DNA of 49,886 nucleotides, taken from the NCBI GenBank assembly GCA_947627905.1, contig CANQXX010000011.1:1-49886 (forward strand). The letters run 5' to 3'. Position 1 is the first letter of the stretch. Every line of letters starts with the position of its first letter. The notes below the pieces were generated by a model. It did no database searches. It had not been told where the DNA came from and was given only the letters and a program-made list of their open reading frames with translations. The DNA is from an uncultured Clostridia bacterium. GTDB lineage: Bacteria > Bacillota > Clostridia > Oscillospirales > Ruminococcaceae. Of the stretch, positions 25,721 through 35,945 are shown piece by piece. The position numbers and the translations under genes were made by a program.

Positions 25721-26902
25721 TTATTCATATCTTAAAGCATCTACAGGCTTCAGTGACGCCGCTTTATAAGCCGGATATGTTCCGAAGCAGCCGCCGATCA
25801 GCAATGATATAAGAAGAAGTACTCCGCAGAGCTTCCAGTTTATATATATCCCTATACCGGTCATCAAACCCACCAGAACGGATAATACAGTTCCCGAGAA
25901 GATACCTATGATACTGCCGATAAACGTTATCATTACAGAACCGATAAGAAATTCAGACATTATTTCGGTTTTTCCTGCGCCGATAGATTTTTTTATGCCT
26001 ATCTCGCGTGTCCTTTCATTTACAGATACCAGCATTACGGTCATTGTAGATATTCCCGAAACTATCAGGCTTATGCCGGCTACTGCGGAAAGGGCTGCCG
26101 ACGCTATGGAAAGTATATTGTTCATTTTTTCCTTGCGGCTCACAAGGTCATCAACTGAATATTCATAGTTCTTATTGCCCAATGATAATATTTTTTTTAC
26201 TTCCGATGCCGTATATCCGCTTTCGGCACTGTCCCGGAGCTTGACGGTGATCTGATCGAAATTATCTCTTTCAGAATATTCCTGCATAACGGAATATGGA
26301 ATATACACAAAATCCGGTATAAATCCCCCAAGCATATTCTGCAAAGTATTTACTCCGTTTTTCACAACGCCTACTATTTCAAATTCTATAGGCTCTCCGT
26401 ATATAAAAATATTCATTTTTTTGCCTACAATATTGCTTCTTTTATATTTTTCCTCAGCGATCGCTTCATCTATAACACATACATTGCTTTTTTCCGCAAT
26501 ATCTCCTCTGTTTATAAGCCGTCCGTGCAGCACTTCAAGGTCTATCACATTGTCAGCGTCCTCGTTTACTCCCCATGTCATGCAGGTAATATGGGAATTT
26601 TTTATTTCACAGTCAGCTATCATGTTCATCAAAGGCATAGCATTGCCTACGGAATCAATGGATCTTATCTTTTCAAGCTCATTTTCTGTCAGCTTTCCTG
26701 TAGAGCCGGATTGTACAGATACTACAAGGCTGTCCATGCCCATTCCGGACAGCTCGCTGTTTATTGAAAATTTCCCCAGATCGCCTATTGCCGAAACTAT
26801 CATTACTGCCGATACGCCTACCGCTATCCCTGCTATGGTAAGAACAGAACGTATTTTACTATGGAAAAGACATCTTGCTCCCATGCGAAATATATCAGTC
26901 AT
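25721..26902 (-). CDS. FtsX/MacB-type ABC transporter permease without adjacent ATPase
   Basis: 393 residues. Layout is MacB-like: an N-terminal membrane helix (TIAGIAVGVSAVMIVSAIG, about 22-40), a large extracytoplasmic MacB core domain, and three C-terminal helices after NERTREIGIKKSIGA, the coupling region that touches an ATPase. ATG at 26902 is chosen because GGGGG lies seven bases upstream; a longer reading adds 8 residues. It follows the adaptor by 13 bases. The normal third member, a LolD/MacB-type ATPase, is absent, so an ATPase from elsewhere must serve it if it functions. Confidence 0.9.
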   Translation of the reverse strand: MTDIFRMGARCLFHSKIRSVLTIAGIAVGVSAVMIVSAIGDLGKFSINSELSGMGMDSLVVSVQSGSTGKLTENELEKIRSIDSVGNAMPLMNMIADCEIKNSHITCMTWGVNEDADNVIDLEVLHGRLINRGDIAEKSNVCVIDEAIAEEKYKRSNIVGKKMNIFIYGEPIEFEIVGVVKNGVNTLQNMLGGFIPDFVYIPYSVMQEYSERDNFDQITVKLRDSAESGYTASEVKKILSLGNKNYEYSVDDLVSRKEKMNNILSIASAALSAVAGISLIVSGISTMTVMLVSVNERTREIGIKKSIGAGKTEIMSEFLIGSVMITFIGSIIGIFSGTVLSVLVGLMTGIGIYINWKLCGVLLLISLLIGGCFGTYPAYKAASLKPVDALRYE

Positions 26903-26915
26903 ACATATTCCCCCT

Positions 26916-27578
26916 TTATTCATCAAATTTTACTGCCGAACCGTTTTCAGGAATTTTATCTACGGTTATGATATTTTCGTCCGAAGCTATAGATGTTTTC
27001 AATTCCACACCCCCGCTCAGCTCTCTTCCTGTTTCAACATAACGTTTATATACCCTTCCGTTTCTAAGAATATATACAAATTCGCCGTTATCGTCCTGAT
27101 TTATGGCTTCATACGGCAGAATTTCCATCATGGACGGCTCCGACGTACATAGCTTTACAAGAGCCGTATAGCCATGCTTCAGAATATCATCGGGATCTTG
27201 GACGTTTACAGTGACCTCAACTACGGTCTTTTGTGTACCTCCTGACTGTATCTTTGCAGCAGCATCTGCAATTTTATCTACCGTACCAATATATGTTACT
27301 CCCGGAAACGCATCTCCGGTTATTTCGGCGGACTGTCCGAGCTTTACCTTGCTGATATCCTGCTCCGGCACATAGATCTGTACACATACGGAATTATCAA
27401 TAAGATTTTTTATTACCGTTCCGGAAAGCGAAATGCTATCCTCATGTTCTATCCTCTCAACATTCACAAGCGTTGCGGTCGGAACAGAATCAAGAACTAT
27501 TTTGGGAACAGTTAAAAGAGCAGCCGAAGATATTCCGCATACTGCAATAACAGCTATCGCTGCATTTTTTATCTTCAT
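26916..27578 (-). CDS. Short HlyD/MacA-like membrane fusion protein
   Basis: 220 residues, about half the usual adaptor. One N-terminal membrane anchor (about 5-26), then a beta-barrel domain (VYVPEQD-like segment, LGQSAEITGDAFPG, TVDKIADAA) and a membrane-proximal domain. I see neither the alpha-helical hairpin nor a complete lipoyl domain. Gram-positive adaptors of this type link to FtsX-type permeases. ATG follows GAGGAGG. First gene of a two-gene operon. Confidence 0.85.
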   Translation of the reverse strand: MKIKNAAIAVIAVCGISSAALLTVPKIVLDSVPTATLVNVERIEHEDSISLSGTVIKNLIDNSVCVQIYVPEQDISKVKLGQSAEITGDAFPGVTYIGTVDKIADAAAKIQSGGTQKTVVEVTVNVQDPDDILKHGYTALVKLCTSEPSMMEILPYEAINQDDNGEFVYILRNGRVYKRYVETGRELSGGVELKTSIASDENIITVDKIPENGSAVKFDE

Positions 27579-27654
27579 TTGTAAAATGCCTCCTCGTTTT
27601 ATTTACGCTTATGAATAGTTTGCCTTTTTTTACGGGATTTATTACAATTTTTTT

Positions 27655-27726
27655 CAAATAAAAAAGCCGAGGAACAAACCTCGGCTCTTTATATAGCAAA
27701 GGGATCACACAAGCCTGCATGATCCC
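27655..27726 (-). terminator. Two tandem hairpins terminating lon
   Basis: On the minus strand the first stem is GGGATCA (27726-27720 with 27707-27701); the second is AGCCGAGG (27686-27679 with 27672-27665), a 6-base loop and a long T run, a canonical intrinsic terminator. They start 9 bases after the lon stop. Confidence 0.92.
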
Positions 27727-27734
27727 TTTATGTT

Positions 27735-30128
27735 TTATGAACGTACTACCGGTCTTTCCGAAACATCATCACGGTGCTTAGGCTTTATGTAGCGCGGTTC
27801 TTTTTTCTCCAACGCCACATCAAGTACATCGGTTATCTTTTCTGCATAAATAAATTCTACATTATCCTTGACTACATTGTCCACTTCTTCAAGATCGCCT
27901 TTATTTCCTGCCGGTATTATTACGGTTTTGATCCCTGCTTTGTATGCTGCCATAGTTTTTTCACGCAATCCGCCTATCGGAAGAACTTTTCCGTGAAGAG
28001 TTATCTCACCTGTCATGGCAACGTCGTGCTTGACCGGAATATTTGCAAGAGCAGAAACCAAAGCCGTAGTCATTGTAACGCCGGCTGAAGGACCGTCTTT
28101 AGGAGTTGCTCCCTCGGGAGCATGGATATGTATATCCTTTTCTTTATAAAATTCACTTGAAATGCCATACTTGTCGGCAACGCTCCGGACATAGCTGACC
28201 GCTATTTTGGCGCTTTCTTTCATTACATCGCCAAGAGAACCGGTCGTTTCTATAATTCCCTTTCCGTCAAATACAGAGGCTTCAAGAGGCATTATAACGC
28301 CGCCTACAGAAGTCCACGCAAGACCGTTTACAAGCCCTATCTCATTTTTTGTGGATACATCATCATCAATATATTTCTTTGCTCCCATGAACTGTTCAAT
28401 ATTTTTGCCTGTAACGCGGACAGCTTTCTTTTCGTTGCTGACTATTATTTTAGCGGCTTTTCTGCAAATGCTTGCGATCGTCCTTTCAAGAGTACGCACT
28501 CCCGCTTCTTTAGTGTAATTGTCAATAAGGATATACAGTGCTTCATCGCTTATCTTAAGCATAGATGCTTTCAGACCGTTGGCTTTAAGCTGTTTTGGAA
28601 CAAGATGTTCCTTGGCTATATGAAATTTTTCTTCTCTTGTGTAACTGGTAAGTTCAATAATATCCATACGGTCAAGCAGCGGAGGATCAATAGTCTGTGT
28701 AGTATTTGCCGTTGTAACAAACAATACATTGCTGAGATCAAAAGGAACTTCAATATAATGATCGCGGAAAGCAACATTCTGTTCGGAATCAAGGACCTCC
28801 AACAAAGCAGAAGAAGGATCTCCTCGCATATCATGTGTCATTTTGTCTATCTCATCAAGCAGTATAAGGGGATTTTTGCTTCCTGCCAGCTTTAATGCAT
28901 TGATGATACGTCCGGGCATTGCTCCGACATAGGTTTTTCTGTGACCTCTTATATCGGATTCGTCTCTGATACCGCCAAGTGATATTCTCTGATATTTTCT
29001 TCCCATAGCTCTTGCTATGGACTTTCCTATAGATGTTTTACCTACTCCCGGAGGACCTACAAGACAGATTATCTGCCCTTTGATGTCCGGTTTAAGTTCC
29101 CTTACAGCAATATTTTCAAGAATACGTTCCTTCACTTTATCAAGACCGTAATGGTCGTTGTCGAGAACTTCCTTTACATTCATAACGTCATTATTGTCTT
29201 TTGTAGAAGTGTTCCAAGGAAGTTCAAGGATAGTATCAAGATAGTTCCTTATAACGAAAGCGTCCTGTGACGAAGAAGGCATTTTATTCAGCCTGTCAGC
29301 TTCTTTAAGAAGTTTTTCCTTTGATTCGTCATCAATATCCAGAGCCTGTATCTTTTCGGAATATTCATCTATTTCTTCCTGATACTCATCATCTTCACCA
29401 AGCTGATTGGCAATTGCTTTCATCTGGGCGCGAAGATAATACTCTCGCTGATTGCTGTCTATCTGCTGTCTTACACGTTCCTGTATGTTGCGTTCGATGT
29501 CAAGCACTTCTACTTCCCGTGAGATCATTGCGAGAAGCATTCCGAGACGGGAAATAATATGGCTTTCTTCAAGCAGCATCTCTTTGTCTTCGACTGCCAG
29601 AGGAATATTGAAAACAAGAGCGTCAAAAAGTTTGAACGGATCGTTTTCATTCATTATTGAGGAAATGAGCTCTTTAGGCATTCTTGGCATTACGGACGCA
29701 TACTGATAGAATGCTTGTTTGATCGCGCGGATAACAGCTTCTATTTCCACCTCATCGCTGCGTATCCTCTTGACCTCCGGATATGACCTTACTTTAGCTA
29801 CAAGATACGGTTCATACTGGCAGATATCCATTAGCTTTGCACGGTATTTACCCTCTACAAGCACTCTGAGGACATTATCCGAGCCTTTGAGCATCTGCCG
29901 TATTTCAGCGACAACTCCAACGCGGTAAAGATCATGTATGTCCGGTTCATCTACCTGATCATCTTTCTGGGCTGTGAGAAAGATTAGTTTGTTATCGCTC
30001 ATAGCAGCTTTAAGGGCGGCTTCCGACATTTCACGGGCAACATCAAAATGCACCACCACATTCGGAAAAACGACCAGACCTCTTATAGCAAGAGCAGGCA
30101 TCGTTATATCTTCAATTTTCGTTTTCAT
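27735..30128 (-). CDS. lon: ATP-dependent protease Lon
   Basis: 797 residues, full LonA: N-terminal substrate domain (about 8-200), helical region, AAA+ module with Walker [10 protein letters not shown] (about 352-360) and ILLDEID, and a C-terminal protease domain with the catalytic Ser in PKDGPSAG and Lys in [11 protein letters not shown]. It degrades misfolded and regulatory cytoplasmic proteins. ATG follows GGGAGG. Monocistronic between its promoter and terminator, beside the tig-clpP-clpX operon. Confidence 0.98.
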   Translation of the reverse strand: MKTKIEDITMPALAIRGLVVFPNVVVHFDVAREMSEAALKAAMSDNKLIFLTAQKDDQVDEPDIHDLYRVGVVAEIRQMLKGSDNVLRVLVEGKYRAKLMDICQYEPYLVAKVRSYPEVKRIRSDEVEIEAVIRAIKQAFYQYASVMPRMPKELISSIMNENDPFKLFDALVFNIPLAVEDKEMLLEESHIISRLGMLLAMISREVEVLDIERNIQERVRQQIDSNQREYYLRAQMKAIANQLGEDDEYQEEIDEYSEKIQALDIDDESKEKLLKEADRLNKMPSSSQDAFVIRNYLDTILELPWNTSTKDNNDVMNVKEVLDNDHYGLDKVKERILENIAVRELKPDIKGQIICLVGPPGVGKTSIGKSIARAMGRKYQRISLGGIRDESDIRGHRKTYVGAMPGRIINALKLAGSKNPLILLDEIDKMTHDMRGDPSSALLEVLDSEQNVAFRDHYIEVPFDLSNVLFVTTANTTQTIDPPLLDRMDIIELTSYTREEKFHIAKEHLVPKQLKANGLKASMLKISDEALYILIDNYTKEAGVRTLERTIASICRKAAKIIVSNEKKAVRVTGKNIEQFMGAKKYIDDDVSTKNEIGLVNGLAWTSVGGVIMPLEASVFDGKGIIETTGSLGDVMKESAKIAVSYVRSVADKYGISSEFYKEKDIHIHAPEGATPKDGPSAGVTMTTALVSALANIPVKHDVAMTGEITLHGKVLPIGGLREKTMAAYKAGIKTVIIPAGNKGDLEEVDNVVKDNVEFIYAEKITDVLDVALEKKEPRYIKPKHRDDVSERPVVRS

Positions 30129-30181
30129 ACTAACCTCCCGACCGGAAATATCCGATCATGATAAATATAATACACACTTAT

Positions 30182-30210
30182 ATTATATATTAAATGCTTA
30201 TATTTTGCAA
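30182..30210 (-). promoter_or_regulatory. Sigma-A promoter of lon
   Basis: TTGCAA (30210-30205), 17-base spacer and TATAAT (30187-30182) on the minus strand. I see no CIRCE element or CtsR-type repeat around it. The rest of the 233-base gap holds only this promoter and the clpX terminator. Confidence 0.8.
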
Positions 30211-30301
30211 GTAACAATTTAAGAAATTAAATTTAGTTTATACTGAGTTTTTAAATTCCATGATACACATAACAAACCAATTACTGACCATGAGATTAAA
30301 C

Positions 30302-30334
30302 AAAAATACGCCCTTTGAACAAAAAGCGTATTTT
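30302..30334 (-). terminator. Terminator of tig-clpP-clpX
   Basis: Stem AAAATACGC (30334-30326 with 30311-30303), 14-base loop, ending in a T run on the minus strand, 28 bases after the clpX stop. Confidence 0.85.
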
Positions 30335-30361
30335 ATGATTTAATATCCTATATAACAAAGA

Positions 30362-31630
30362 TCATTTCTTTACTGTTTTTTTCTTGCCTTTTCTCACAAT
30401 AGGCTCTTCTTCACCTGAAACACAGTCTTTAGTGACCGTCAGCCCGCATACGTCGGAATTTGACGGAAGCTCAAACATATATTTCTGAAGTATTTTTTCA
30501 ACTATCGAGCGCAGACCGCGCGCCCCTGTATTCTGTTCGATAGCTTTTTTTGCTATTGCACGCAAAGCATCATTTTCAAATTCAAGCTCTATTCCGTCCA
30601 GTTCAAAGAGCTTTTTATACTGCTTTACAAGAGAATTTTTAGGCTTGACAAGTATCTCCACCAGTGAATCCTCGTCAAGTTCGTCAAGAACGGCAATTAC
30701 AGGCATTCTGCCGACAAACTCAGGGACCATGCCATATTTTACAAAATCCTGATGTATAACTTCCTTGTATATTCCCTTGGATTTTTCCGATTTTGTCTTT
30801 ATATCGGCACCAAACCCAAGCGATGATGATTCAGTACGCTTTTGGATAACTTTATCAAGTCCGTCAAAAGCTCCGCCGCATATAAAAAGTATATTTTTTG
30901 TATCAATGTGTATAAATTCCTGATTAGGGTGTTTTCTTCCACCCTGAGGAGGAACATTTGAAACTGTTCCTTCTACAATTTTCAGAAGTGCCTGCTGAAC
31001 GCCCTCACCGCTTACATCACGGGTTATGGAAGTATTTTCAGATTTTCTGGCAATTTTATCAATTTCATCAATATAAATAATTCCACGCTCTGCTTCTTCA
31101 ACGTTGAAATCCGCCGCCTGAAGCAACCTTACAAGAACGTTTTCCACATCGTCTCCGACATAGCCTGCTTCCGTAAGAGTAGTAGCATCGGCTATGGCAA
31201 ATGGAACATCCAATGTCTTTGCGAGAGTCTGCGCAAGTATAGTTTTACCCACTCCTGTCGGACCTACAAGAATGATATTGCTTTTCTGAAGTTCAACATC
31301 ATCTGTATCCACCTGAGTCATTATGCGTTTGTAATGATTATATACTGCTACTGACAAAGCGGTTTTTGCTTCGTCTTGTCCGATAACATATTCATCAAGA
31401 ACTTTTTTGATCTCCGAAGGTTTTTTGATCTTTATCGGACGAGGAGCGGCATTTTTATTGTTCAGATGCTTGACGCCGCTGTAAACAAGATTATGCTTTG
31501 CAAGCATTTCATAGCAATAAATAACACATTCGTCACATATGTTGCAGTTTCCTGCGGAAAAAATATTCTGCACCCTGTTTTCGGGCTTTCCGCAAAAGCC
31601 GCAGCGTTTCATACCATCATTTCCGGCCAT
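30362..31630 (-). CDS. clpX: ClpX unfoldase subunit of ClpXP
   Basis: 422 residues. N-terminal zinc-binding domain with Cys10, Cys13, Cys32 and Cys35, then an AAA+ module with Walker A GPTGVGKT, Walker [11 protein letters not shown] and sensor region [10 protein letters not shown]. It unfolds substrates for ClpP. ATG follows GGAG nine bases away. It lies 17 bases after clpP; tig-clpP-clpX is the classic bacterial order. Confidence 0.98.
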   Translation of the reverse strand: MAGNDGMKRCGFCGKPENRVQNIFSAGNCNICDECVIYCYEMLAKHNLVYSGVKHLNNKNAAPRPIKIKKPSEIKKVLDEYVIGQDEAKTALSVAVYNHYKRIMTQVDTDDVELQKSNIILVGPTGVGKTILAQTLAKTLDVPFAIADATTLTEAGYVGDDVENVLVRLLQAADFNVEEAERGIIYIDEIDKIARKSENTSITRDVSGEGVQQALLKIVEGTVSNVPPQGGRKHPNQEFIHIDTKNILFICGGAFDGLDKVIQKRTESSSLGFGADIKTKSEKSKGIYKEVIHQDFVKYGMVPEFVGRMPVIAVLDELDEDSLVEILVKPKNSLVKQYKKLFELDGIELEFENDALRAIAKKAIEQNTGARGLRSIVEKILQKYMFELPSNSDVCGLTVTKDCVSGEEEPIVRKGKKKTVKK

Positions 31631-31647
31631 TATATCAAACTCCAGAC

Positions 31648-32238
31648 TTATCTACTAAAAATAACCTTATCTACCAGACCGTAATCCGCAGCCTCAGCCG
31701 CACTCATAAAATTATCACGCTCGGTGTCTTCTCTTATAGTTTCTATGGGCTTTCCGGTATTCTGAGCAAGTATCCTGTTCAGATTTTCTCTTGTCCTTAC
31801 AAGGTGTTCAGCGCGTATTTTTATATCGGTACACTGACCGGAAAGACCTCCCGAAATAAGCGGCTGATGTATCATTATTTCCGAATTTGGGAGAGCCAGC
31901 CTTTTTCCCTTAGCTCCGGAAGAAAGCAGAAAAGCTCCCATTGAAGCCGCAAGACCTACACATATAGTCGATACATCACATTTTATATACTGCATTGTAT
32001 CATATATTGCCATTCCGGCGGTAACGGAACCTCCGGGACTGTTTATATAAAGGCTTATGTCCTTTTCAGGATCCTGACTTTCAAGGTAAAGAAGCTGCGA
32101 TACTACAAGGCTTGCCGAAGCATCATTGACCTCTTCATAAAGCATAATGATCCTGTCCTCAAGAAGCATTGAGAAGATATCATACGAACGCTCTCCTCTG
32201 CCTGTTTGTCTTACAACATAAGGAATACTTATACTCAT
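31648..32238 (-). CDS. clpP: ClpP proteolytic subunit
   Basis: 196 residues from ATG at 32238, starting MSISIPYVV, which matches the family start. Catalytic Ser99 (GLAASMG), His124 (MIHQP) and Asp in [11 protein letters not shown]. The ribosome binding site GAGGT is five to nine bases upstream. An in-frame ATG at 32280 would add 14 residues and lies inside the structured region between tig and clpP. Forms the ClpXP protease with the next gene. Confidence 0.97.
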   Translation of the reverse strand: MSISIPYVVRQTGRGERSYDIFSMLLEDRIIMLYEEVNDASASLVVSQLLYLESQDPEKDISLYINSPGGSVTAGMAIYDTMQYIKCDVSTICVGLAASMGAFLLSSGAKGKRLALPNSEIMIHQPLISGGLSGQCTDIKIRAEHLVRTRENLNRILAQNTGKPIETIREDTERDNFMSAAEAADYGLVDKVIFSR

Positions 32239-32252
32239 AACAACCTCAATTC

Positions 32253-32307
32253 TCCGCAGAAATTCATCAATACCATACAAACCATCCTTCTGCGGAAAGA
32301 TGGTTTG
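32253..32307 (-). promoter_or_regulatory. Interlocking inverted repeats upstream of clpP (possible pseudoknot)
   Basis: Two perfect 9-bp inverted repeats cross each other. CAAACCATC (32307-32299, minus strand) pairs with GATGGTTTG (32286-32278). TCCGCAGAA (32296-32288), within the first loop, pairs with TTCTGCGGA (32261-32253). This is an H-type pseudoknot topology with joining segments of 2, 1 and 16 bases, ending 14 bases before the clpP ATG and next to its ribosome binding site. Alternatively the two stems are mutually exclusive. Confidence 0.6.
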
Positions 32308-32339
32308 CGGCGTTTAAATATTTTAGAAGCCTTTGGTTA

Positions 32340-33623
32340 TCAGCCGTTTATTTTAGCTGAATCCTTTACGATCTTGCTTGCTTCGGCAACTCTGAGGTCG
32401 CTCTTTACAGCCTTTGTGCCAACAATTGACTTGATCCTGTCAGCAGGCATATTGTACTGTTCAGCCATTTTGTTAATCTCTTCCTCGACCTGTTCATCGG
32501 TAACTTCAACATTTTCGAGATCAGCTATCTTTTCCAGAGCAAGTCTTACCTTGACCTGCTTCTGAGCCTGTTCCTCAAAGGATTTGCGGAATGCTGCCAT
32601 ATCCATATTTGTATATGTGAGATATGTTTTCATATCAAGTCCCTGCTGAGAAAGACGGACTTCAAAATCTCTTACCATTTCGTCGATCTTATTCTCATAC
32701 ATTACCTGAGGAATATCGGCATTGAGCTTGTCGATAAGTGCTTCAAAGAGTTTGTTTTCTGCTTCGGCTTCCGCGTGCTGTGCAGCGTGCTCTTCAAGCT
32801 TTGTTCTCATGTCATTTTTAAGCTCGTCAAGTGTTTCAAACTCTGTAGCGTCCTTAACAAATTCATCGTCCAGTTCAGGAAGCTCCTTTGTTTTGATCTC
32901 ATTGAGCTTGATCTTAAATTCACAGGGCTGACCTGCAAGCTCTTCCATCTGATAATTTTCAGGGAAAGTAACATTTATTGTAAATTCTTCGCCTGTTTTC
33001 TTTCCAACGATCTGCTCCTCAAATCCGGGAACAAAAGTACCGGAACCAAGAGCCAGTTCATAGTTTGAATCCTTTCCGCCCTCAAAGGCAACGCCGTCCT
33101 TAAATCCTTCAAAGTCTATGACAGCAACATCGCCGTTTTCAGCAGCTCTGTCCTCAACGGTAACAAGTCTGCCGTTTCTTTCTCTGAGAGCCTGTATCTG
33201 TCTGTCTATATCCTCATCTGTTACAGCATTGACAGTTTTTTCAATTTCTATACCCTTATAATCGGAAATTTCAACTTCAGGCTTAACTGTTATAACTACC
33301 TTGAATGTAACGCCGTCATTTTTATTTACAGAAGTAACATTTATTTCAGGATTTGCAACAAGCTCATAATCGGTGCTTTCAATTGCCGGAGCAACTTCGG
33401 TATTGACAAGAGCATTTACTGCGTCCTCATAAAATACATTCTCACCGTAAAGCTGTTCTATCATCTTTCTGGGAGCTTTTCCTTTTCTGAAACCATTTAC
33501 ATTGATCCTGCCGCGAGATCTCAGGTAAGTTTCCTGAATAGCTTTTTCAAAAGCCTCGGCATCGGCTTTGATCTCAAGTTCATACTTTGCATTTTCAATT
33601 TTATTTGTTGACACTAAACTCAT
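32340..33623 (-). CDS. tig: Trigger factor
   Basis: 427 residues: N-terminal ribosome-binding domain with the signature in GFRKGKAPRKMIEQLYG (about 42-58), FKBP-type prolyl isomerase domain (about 150-240, DVAVIDFEGFKDG) and helical C-terminal chaperone arms. It binds nascent chains at the exit tunnel. ATG follows GGAGG nine bases away. First gene of tig-clpP-clpX, with a 101-base gap before clpP. Confidence 0.98.
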   Translation of the reverse strand: MSLVSTNKIENAKYELEIKADAEAFEKAIQETYLRSRGRINVNGFRKGKAPRKMIEQLYGENVFYEDAVNALVNTEVAPAIESTDYELVANPEINVTSVNKNDGVTFKVVITVKPEVEISDYKGIEIEKTVNAVTDEDIDRQIQALRERNGRLVTVEDRAAENGDVAVIDFEGFKDGVAFEGGKDSNYELALGSGTFVPGFEEQIVGKKTGEEFTINVTFPENYQMEELAGQPCEFKIKLNEIKTKELPELDDEFVKDATEFETLDELKNDMRTKLEEHAAQHAEAEAENKLFEALIDKLNADIPQVMYENKIDEMVRDFEVRLSQQGLDMKTYLTYTNMDMAAFRKSFEEQAQKQVKVRLALEKIADLENVEVTDEQVEEEINKMAEQYNMPADRIKSIVGTKAVKSDLRVAEASKIVKDSAKING

Positions 33624-33661
33624 TTTAAACGTCCTCCATTTTTATAAAAAACATATTTATA

Positions 33662-33670
33662 ATTATATCA
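33662..33670 (-). promoter_or_regulatory. Extended -10 promoter of tig
   Basis: On the minus strand TGATATAAT (33670-33662), a perfect -10 with the extended TG element; no good -35 is visible in the T-rich sequence upstream. It lies about 38 bases before the tig ATG. Confidence 0.65.
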
Positions 33671-33723
33671 TATAAAGAAAAAAAATACTATAGATAAAAC
33701 CATTTTTCGCCATATCGCACAAT

Positions 33724-34410
33724 TTATGCTATTCTGATAGGGCAAAATTGTACAAAATCTCCGGATATCAATCTGAAATCAATGCCGTCGCGCTCTCCGC
33801 ATATCGCATACTTATGAGCCTTTCCGTGAAGATGTCCGTAATAACATTTTTTTATGTTATATTTATACATTACATCCAAAATATCATAATTATATTCATC
33901 GCCGTAAATAGGCGGATAGTGAAGAAACACGATCGGTTCAAGATCTTCGGCAAGAGCCGACTTTATAGAAGTTTCCAATCTTCCGGCTTCCCTTGCAAGG
34001 ACTTTAGCATCTGCCGGGATATCCGTTTCATTTATCCAGCCTCTTGTTCCGCATATACCGTATCCTTCATATCTATAATGATTATTATGGAGTATTTTTA
34101 TTGTATCAAATCGGTTTTCTTTCAGGAATGAATTAAGTTTGGACATAGTTGACCACCAATAATCATGGTTCCCTTTTAAAATTATTTTTGTACCTTTAAG
34201 ATCATTGATAAAATTGAAATCAGCTTTTGCTTCATTCAGGTCAATGCCCCATGAAATATCTCCGGGGATAACCACAGTATCTTCATCTGACACTATTTTT
34301 GTCCAATTTTCGGAAAGTCTTTCTACATGATTATCCCAGCCGCTGAATATATCCATGGGCTTGTTTACCGATAATGACAAATGCAGGTCGGCTATTGCAA
34401 ATAAAGCCAT
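33724..34410 (-). CDS. Calcineurin-like metallophosphoesterase
   Basis: 228 residues. Metal-binding motifs in order: DLHLS (D-x-H), GDISWG (GD), GNHDYWW (GNHD), HYPP and GHLHG (GHxH). This is a complete binuclear metal site for phosphomonoester or diester hydrolysis. The substrate is unknown. Last gene of the rplS-to-thrC run, starting 12 bases after thrC. Confidence 0.92.
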   Translation of the reverse strand: MALFAIADLHLSLSVNKPMDIFSGWDNHVERLSENWTKIVSDEDTVVIPGDISWGIDLNEAKADFNFINDLKGTKIILKGNHDYWWSTMSKLNSFLKENRFDTIKILHNNHYRYEGYGICGTRGWINETDIPADAKVLAREAGRLETSIKSALAEDLEPIVFLHYPPIYGDEYNYDILDVMYKYNIKKCYYGHLHGKAHKYAICGERDGIDFRLISGDFVQFCPIRIA

Positions 34411-34422
34411 CGGTACACCTCA

Positions 34423-35916
34423 TTATACGGAAAGTTTGTCCATAACATAATCCTTCTGGTTTTCCTTGACTATGATATCCTTAAATCTTATCTCTTTTGT
34501 TTTCAGAGAAGCAAGAGCCTGAGGGATCTCATAACCCGAAATATCCGCAAGTCTATCGATCATATCAAATTCATCAAGCTCGGATACCTTGCCCTCTATT
34601 GCCTCAAGAACGCTTGCGCTGAATTTGTACGGACTTGCTGTAGAAGCAATGATAGTTTTTGTCGTATCCCCTGTCTCGCGGCGGTAATCTTCGTAAACCT
34701 TTACTGCAACGGCAGAATGTGTGTCAAGAGTATAAGAATACTTATCATATATCCTCTTGATCGTAGCCTTAGTTTCCGTATCATCACAAAAACCGGCAGC
34801 AAATTCTTCGGACAGCTTCGCTTTTATGTCATCAGTAACTTCATATCTTCCATTCTTTGAAAGAGAACCGAACCATTCACGGATAAGAGCGTCATTTTCG
34901 CCGCACATAATATAAAGCAGACGTTCAAGATTGCTGGATATAAGTATATCCATAGACGGAGATATCGTTGTGTAAAATTCTCTGTTTCTGTCATAAATTC
35001 CCGTAGTAATAAAGTCGGTAAGAACTTTATTGGAATTTGATGCACAAATCAGCTTGTTTACAGGAACACCCATATGCTTAGCGTAATATGCAGCCAGTAT
35101 ATTGCCGAAATTTCCTGTAGGAACAACAATGTTTACCTTATCTCCGGCTTTTATTTCCTCGTCTTTTACAAGAGACGCATAAGCAGAAACATAGTAAATT
35201 ATCTGCGGAGCAAGACGTCCCCAGTTTATAGAATTTGCGCTTGAGAACATAAGTCCCTTTGCATCAAGCTCAGCTTTGAGTTCTTCATTAGTAAATATAG
35301 CCTTTACACCGTTCTGACAATCGTCAAAATTTCCCCTTACAGCGCATACAGCGACATTTTTACCGTCCTGTGTAGTCATCTGACGCTTCTGCATAGGACT
35401 TACTCCGTCTTCCGGATAAAAAACCATTATCTGTGTTCCCGGAACGTCTGCAAAGCCTTCAAGAGCAGCTTTTCCGGTATCGCCCGATGTGGCAACAAGT
35501 ATAACGATCTTCTTGTCAATATTTATCTTCTTAGCCGAAGTTGTCAGCAGATACGGAAGTATCTGGAGCGCCATATCCTTAAAAGCGCAGGTAGGACCGT
35601 GCCAAAGCTCCAGTATATATGTGCCGTCAAACAAATGTGAAATTTCGGAAATATTGTCTGTGGTAAATTTCTTGTCATTATAAGCATTATCTGTGCAGTA
35701 TCTTATTTCCGCATCTGTAAAATCAGTGAGATACTTGGAAAAAATATAAGCTGCTCTTTCGGCATAGCTCATATCGCCGAGCCTGATTATCTCGTCAATG
35801 CTTATAGAAGGTATCTCTGAGGGAACGAAAAGTCCTCCGTCATCGGAAATACCTTTAACTATTGCTTCTGCCGAAGTGATATTGACATTACTGTCTCTGG
35901 TGCTTTTGTAATACAT
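34423..35916 (-). CDS. thrC: Threonine synthase
   Basis: 497 residues, the long (E. coli/yeast-like) form of this PLP enzyme, which makes threonine from O-phosphohomoserine. It begins MYYKSTRDSN, typical of the form, has GPTCAFKDMALQ with the PLP lysine in FKD, and ATSGDTGKAALEGF as the phosphate-binding loop. ATG at 35916 follows AAAGGA ten bases away; an ATG at 35946 overlapping the yraN stop (TAATG) would add 10 residues. Functionally unrelated to its ribosome-assembly neighbours. Confidence 0.96.
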   Translation of the reverse strand: MYYKSTRDSNVNITSAEAIVKGISDDGGLFVPSEIPSISIDEIIRLGDMSYAERAAYIFSKYLTDFTDAEIRYCTDNAYNDKKFTTDNISEISHLFDGTYILELWHGPTCAFKDMALQILPYLLTTSAKKINIDKKIVILVATSGDTGKAALEGFADVPGTQIMVFYPEDGVSPMQKRQMTTQDGKNVAVCAVRGNFDDCQNGVKAIFTNEELKAELDAKGLMFSSANSINWGRLAPQIIYYVSAYASLVKDEEIKAGDKVNIVVPTGNFGNILAAYYAKHMGVPVNKLICASNSNKVLTDFITTGIYDRNREFYTTISPSMDILISSNLERLLYIMCGENDALIREWFGSLSKNGRYEVTDDIKAKLSEEFAAGFCDDTETKATIKRIYDKYSYTLDTHSAVAVKVYEDYRRETGDTTKTIIASTASPYKFSASVLEAIEGKVSELDEFDMIDRLADISGYEIPQALASLKTKEIRFKDIIVKENQKDYVMDKLSV

Positions 35917-35945
35917 ATTACTACAGTCCTTTACAAAAAAATACA

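Noticed and set aside
30129-30361. CIRCE or CtsR operator upstream of lon or tig-clpP-clpX
   Set aside because: I looked for the CIRCE 9-bp repeats and for GGTCAAA-type direct repeats near both promoters and found neither.
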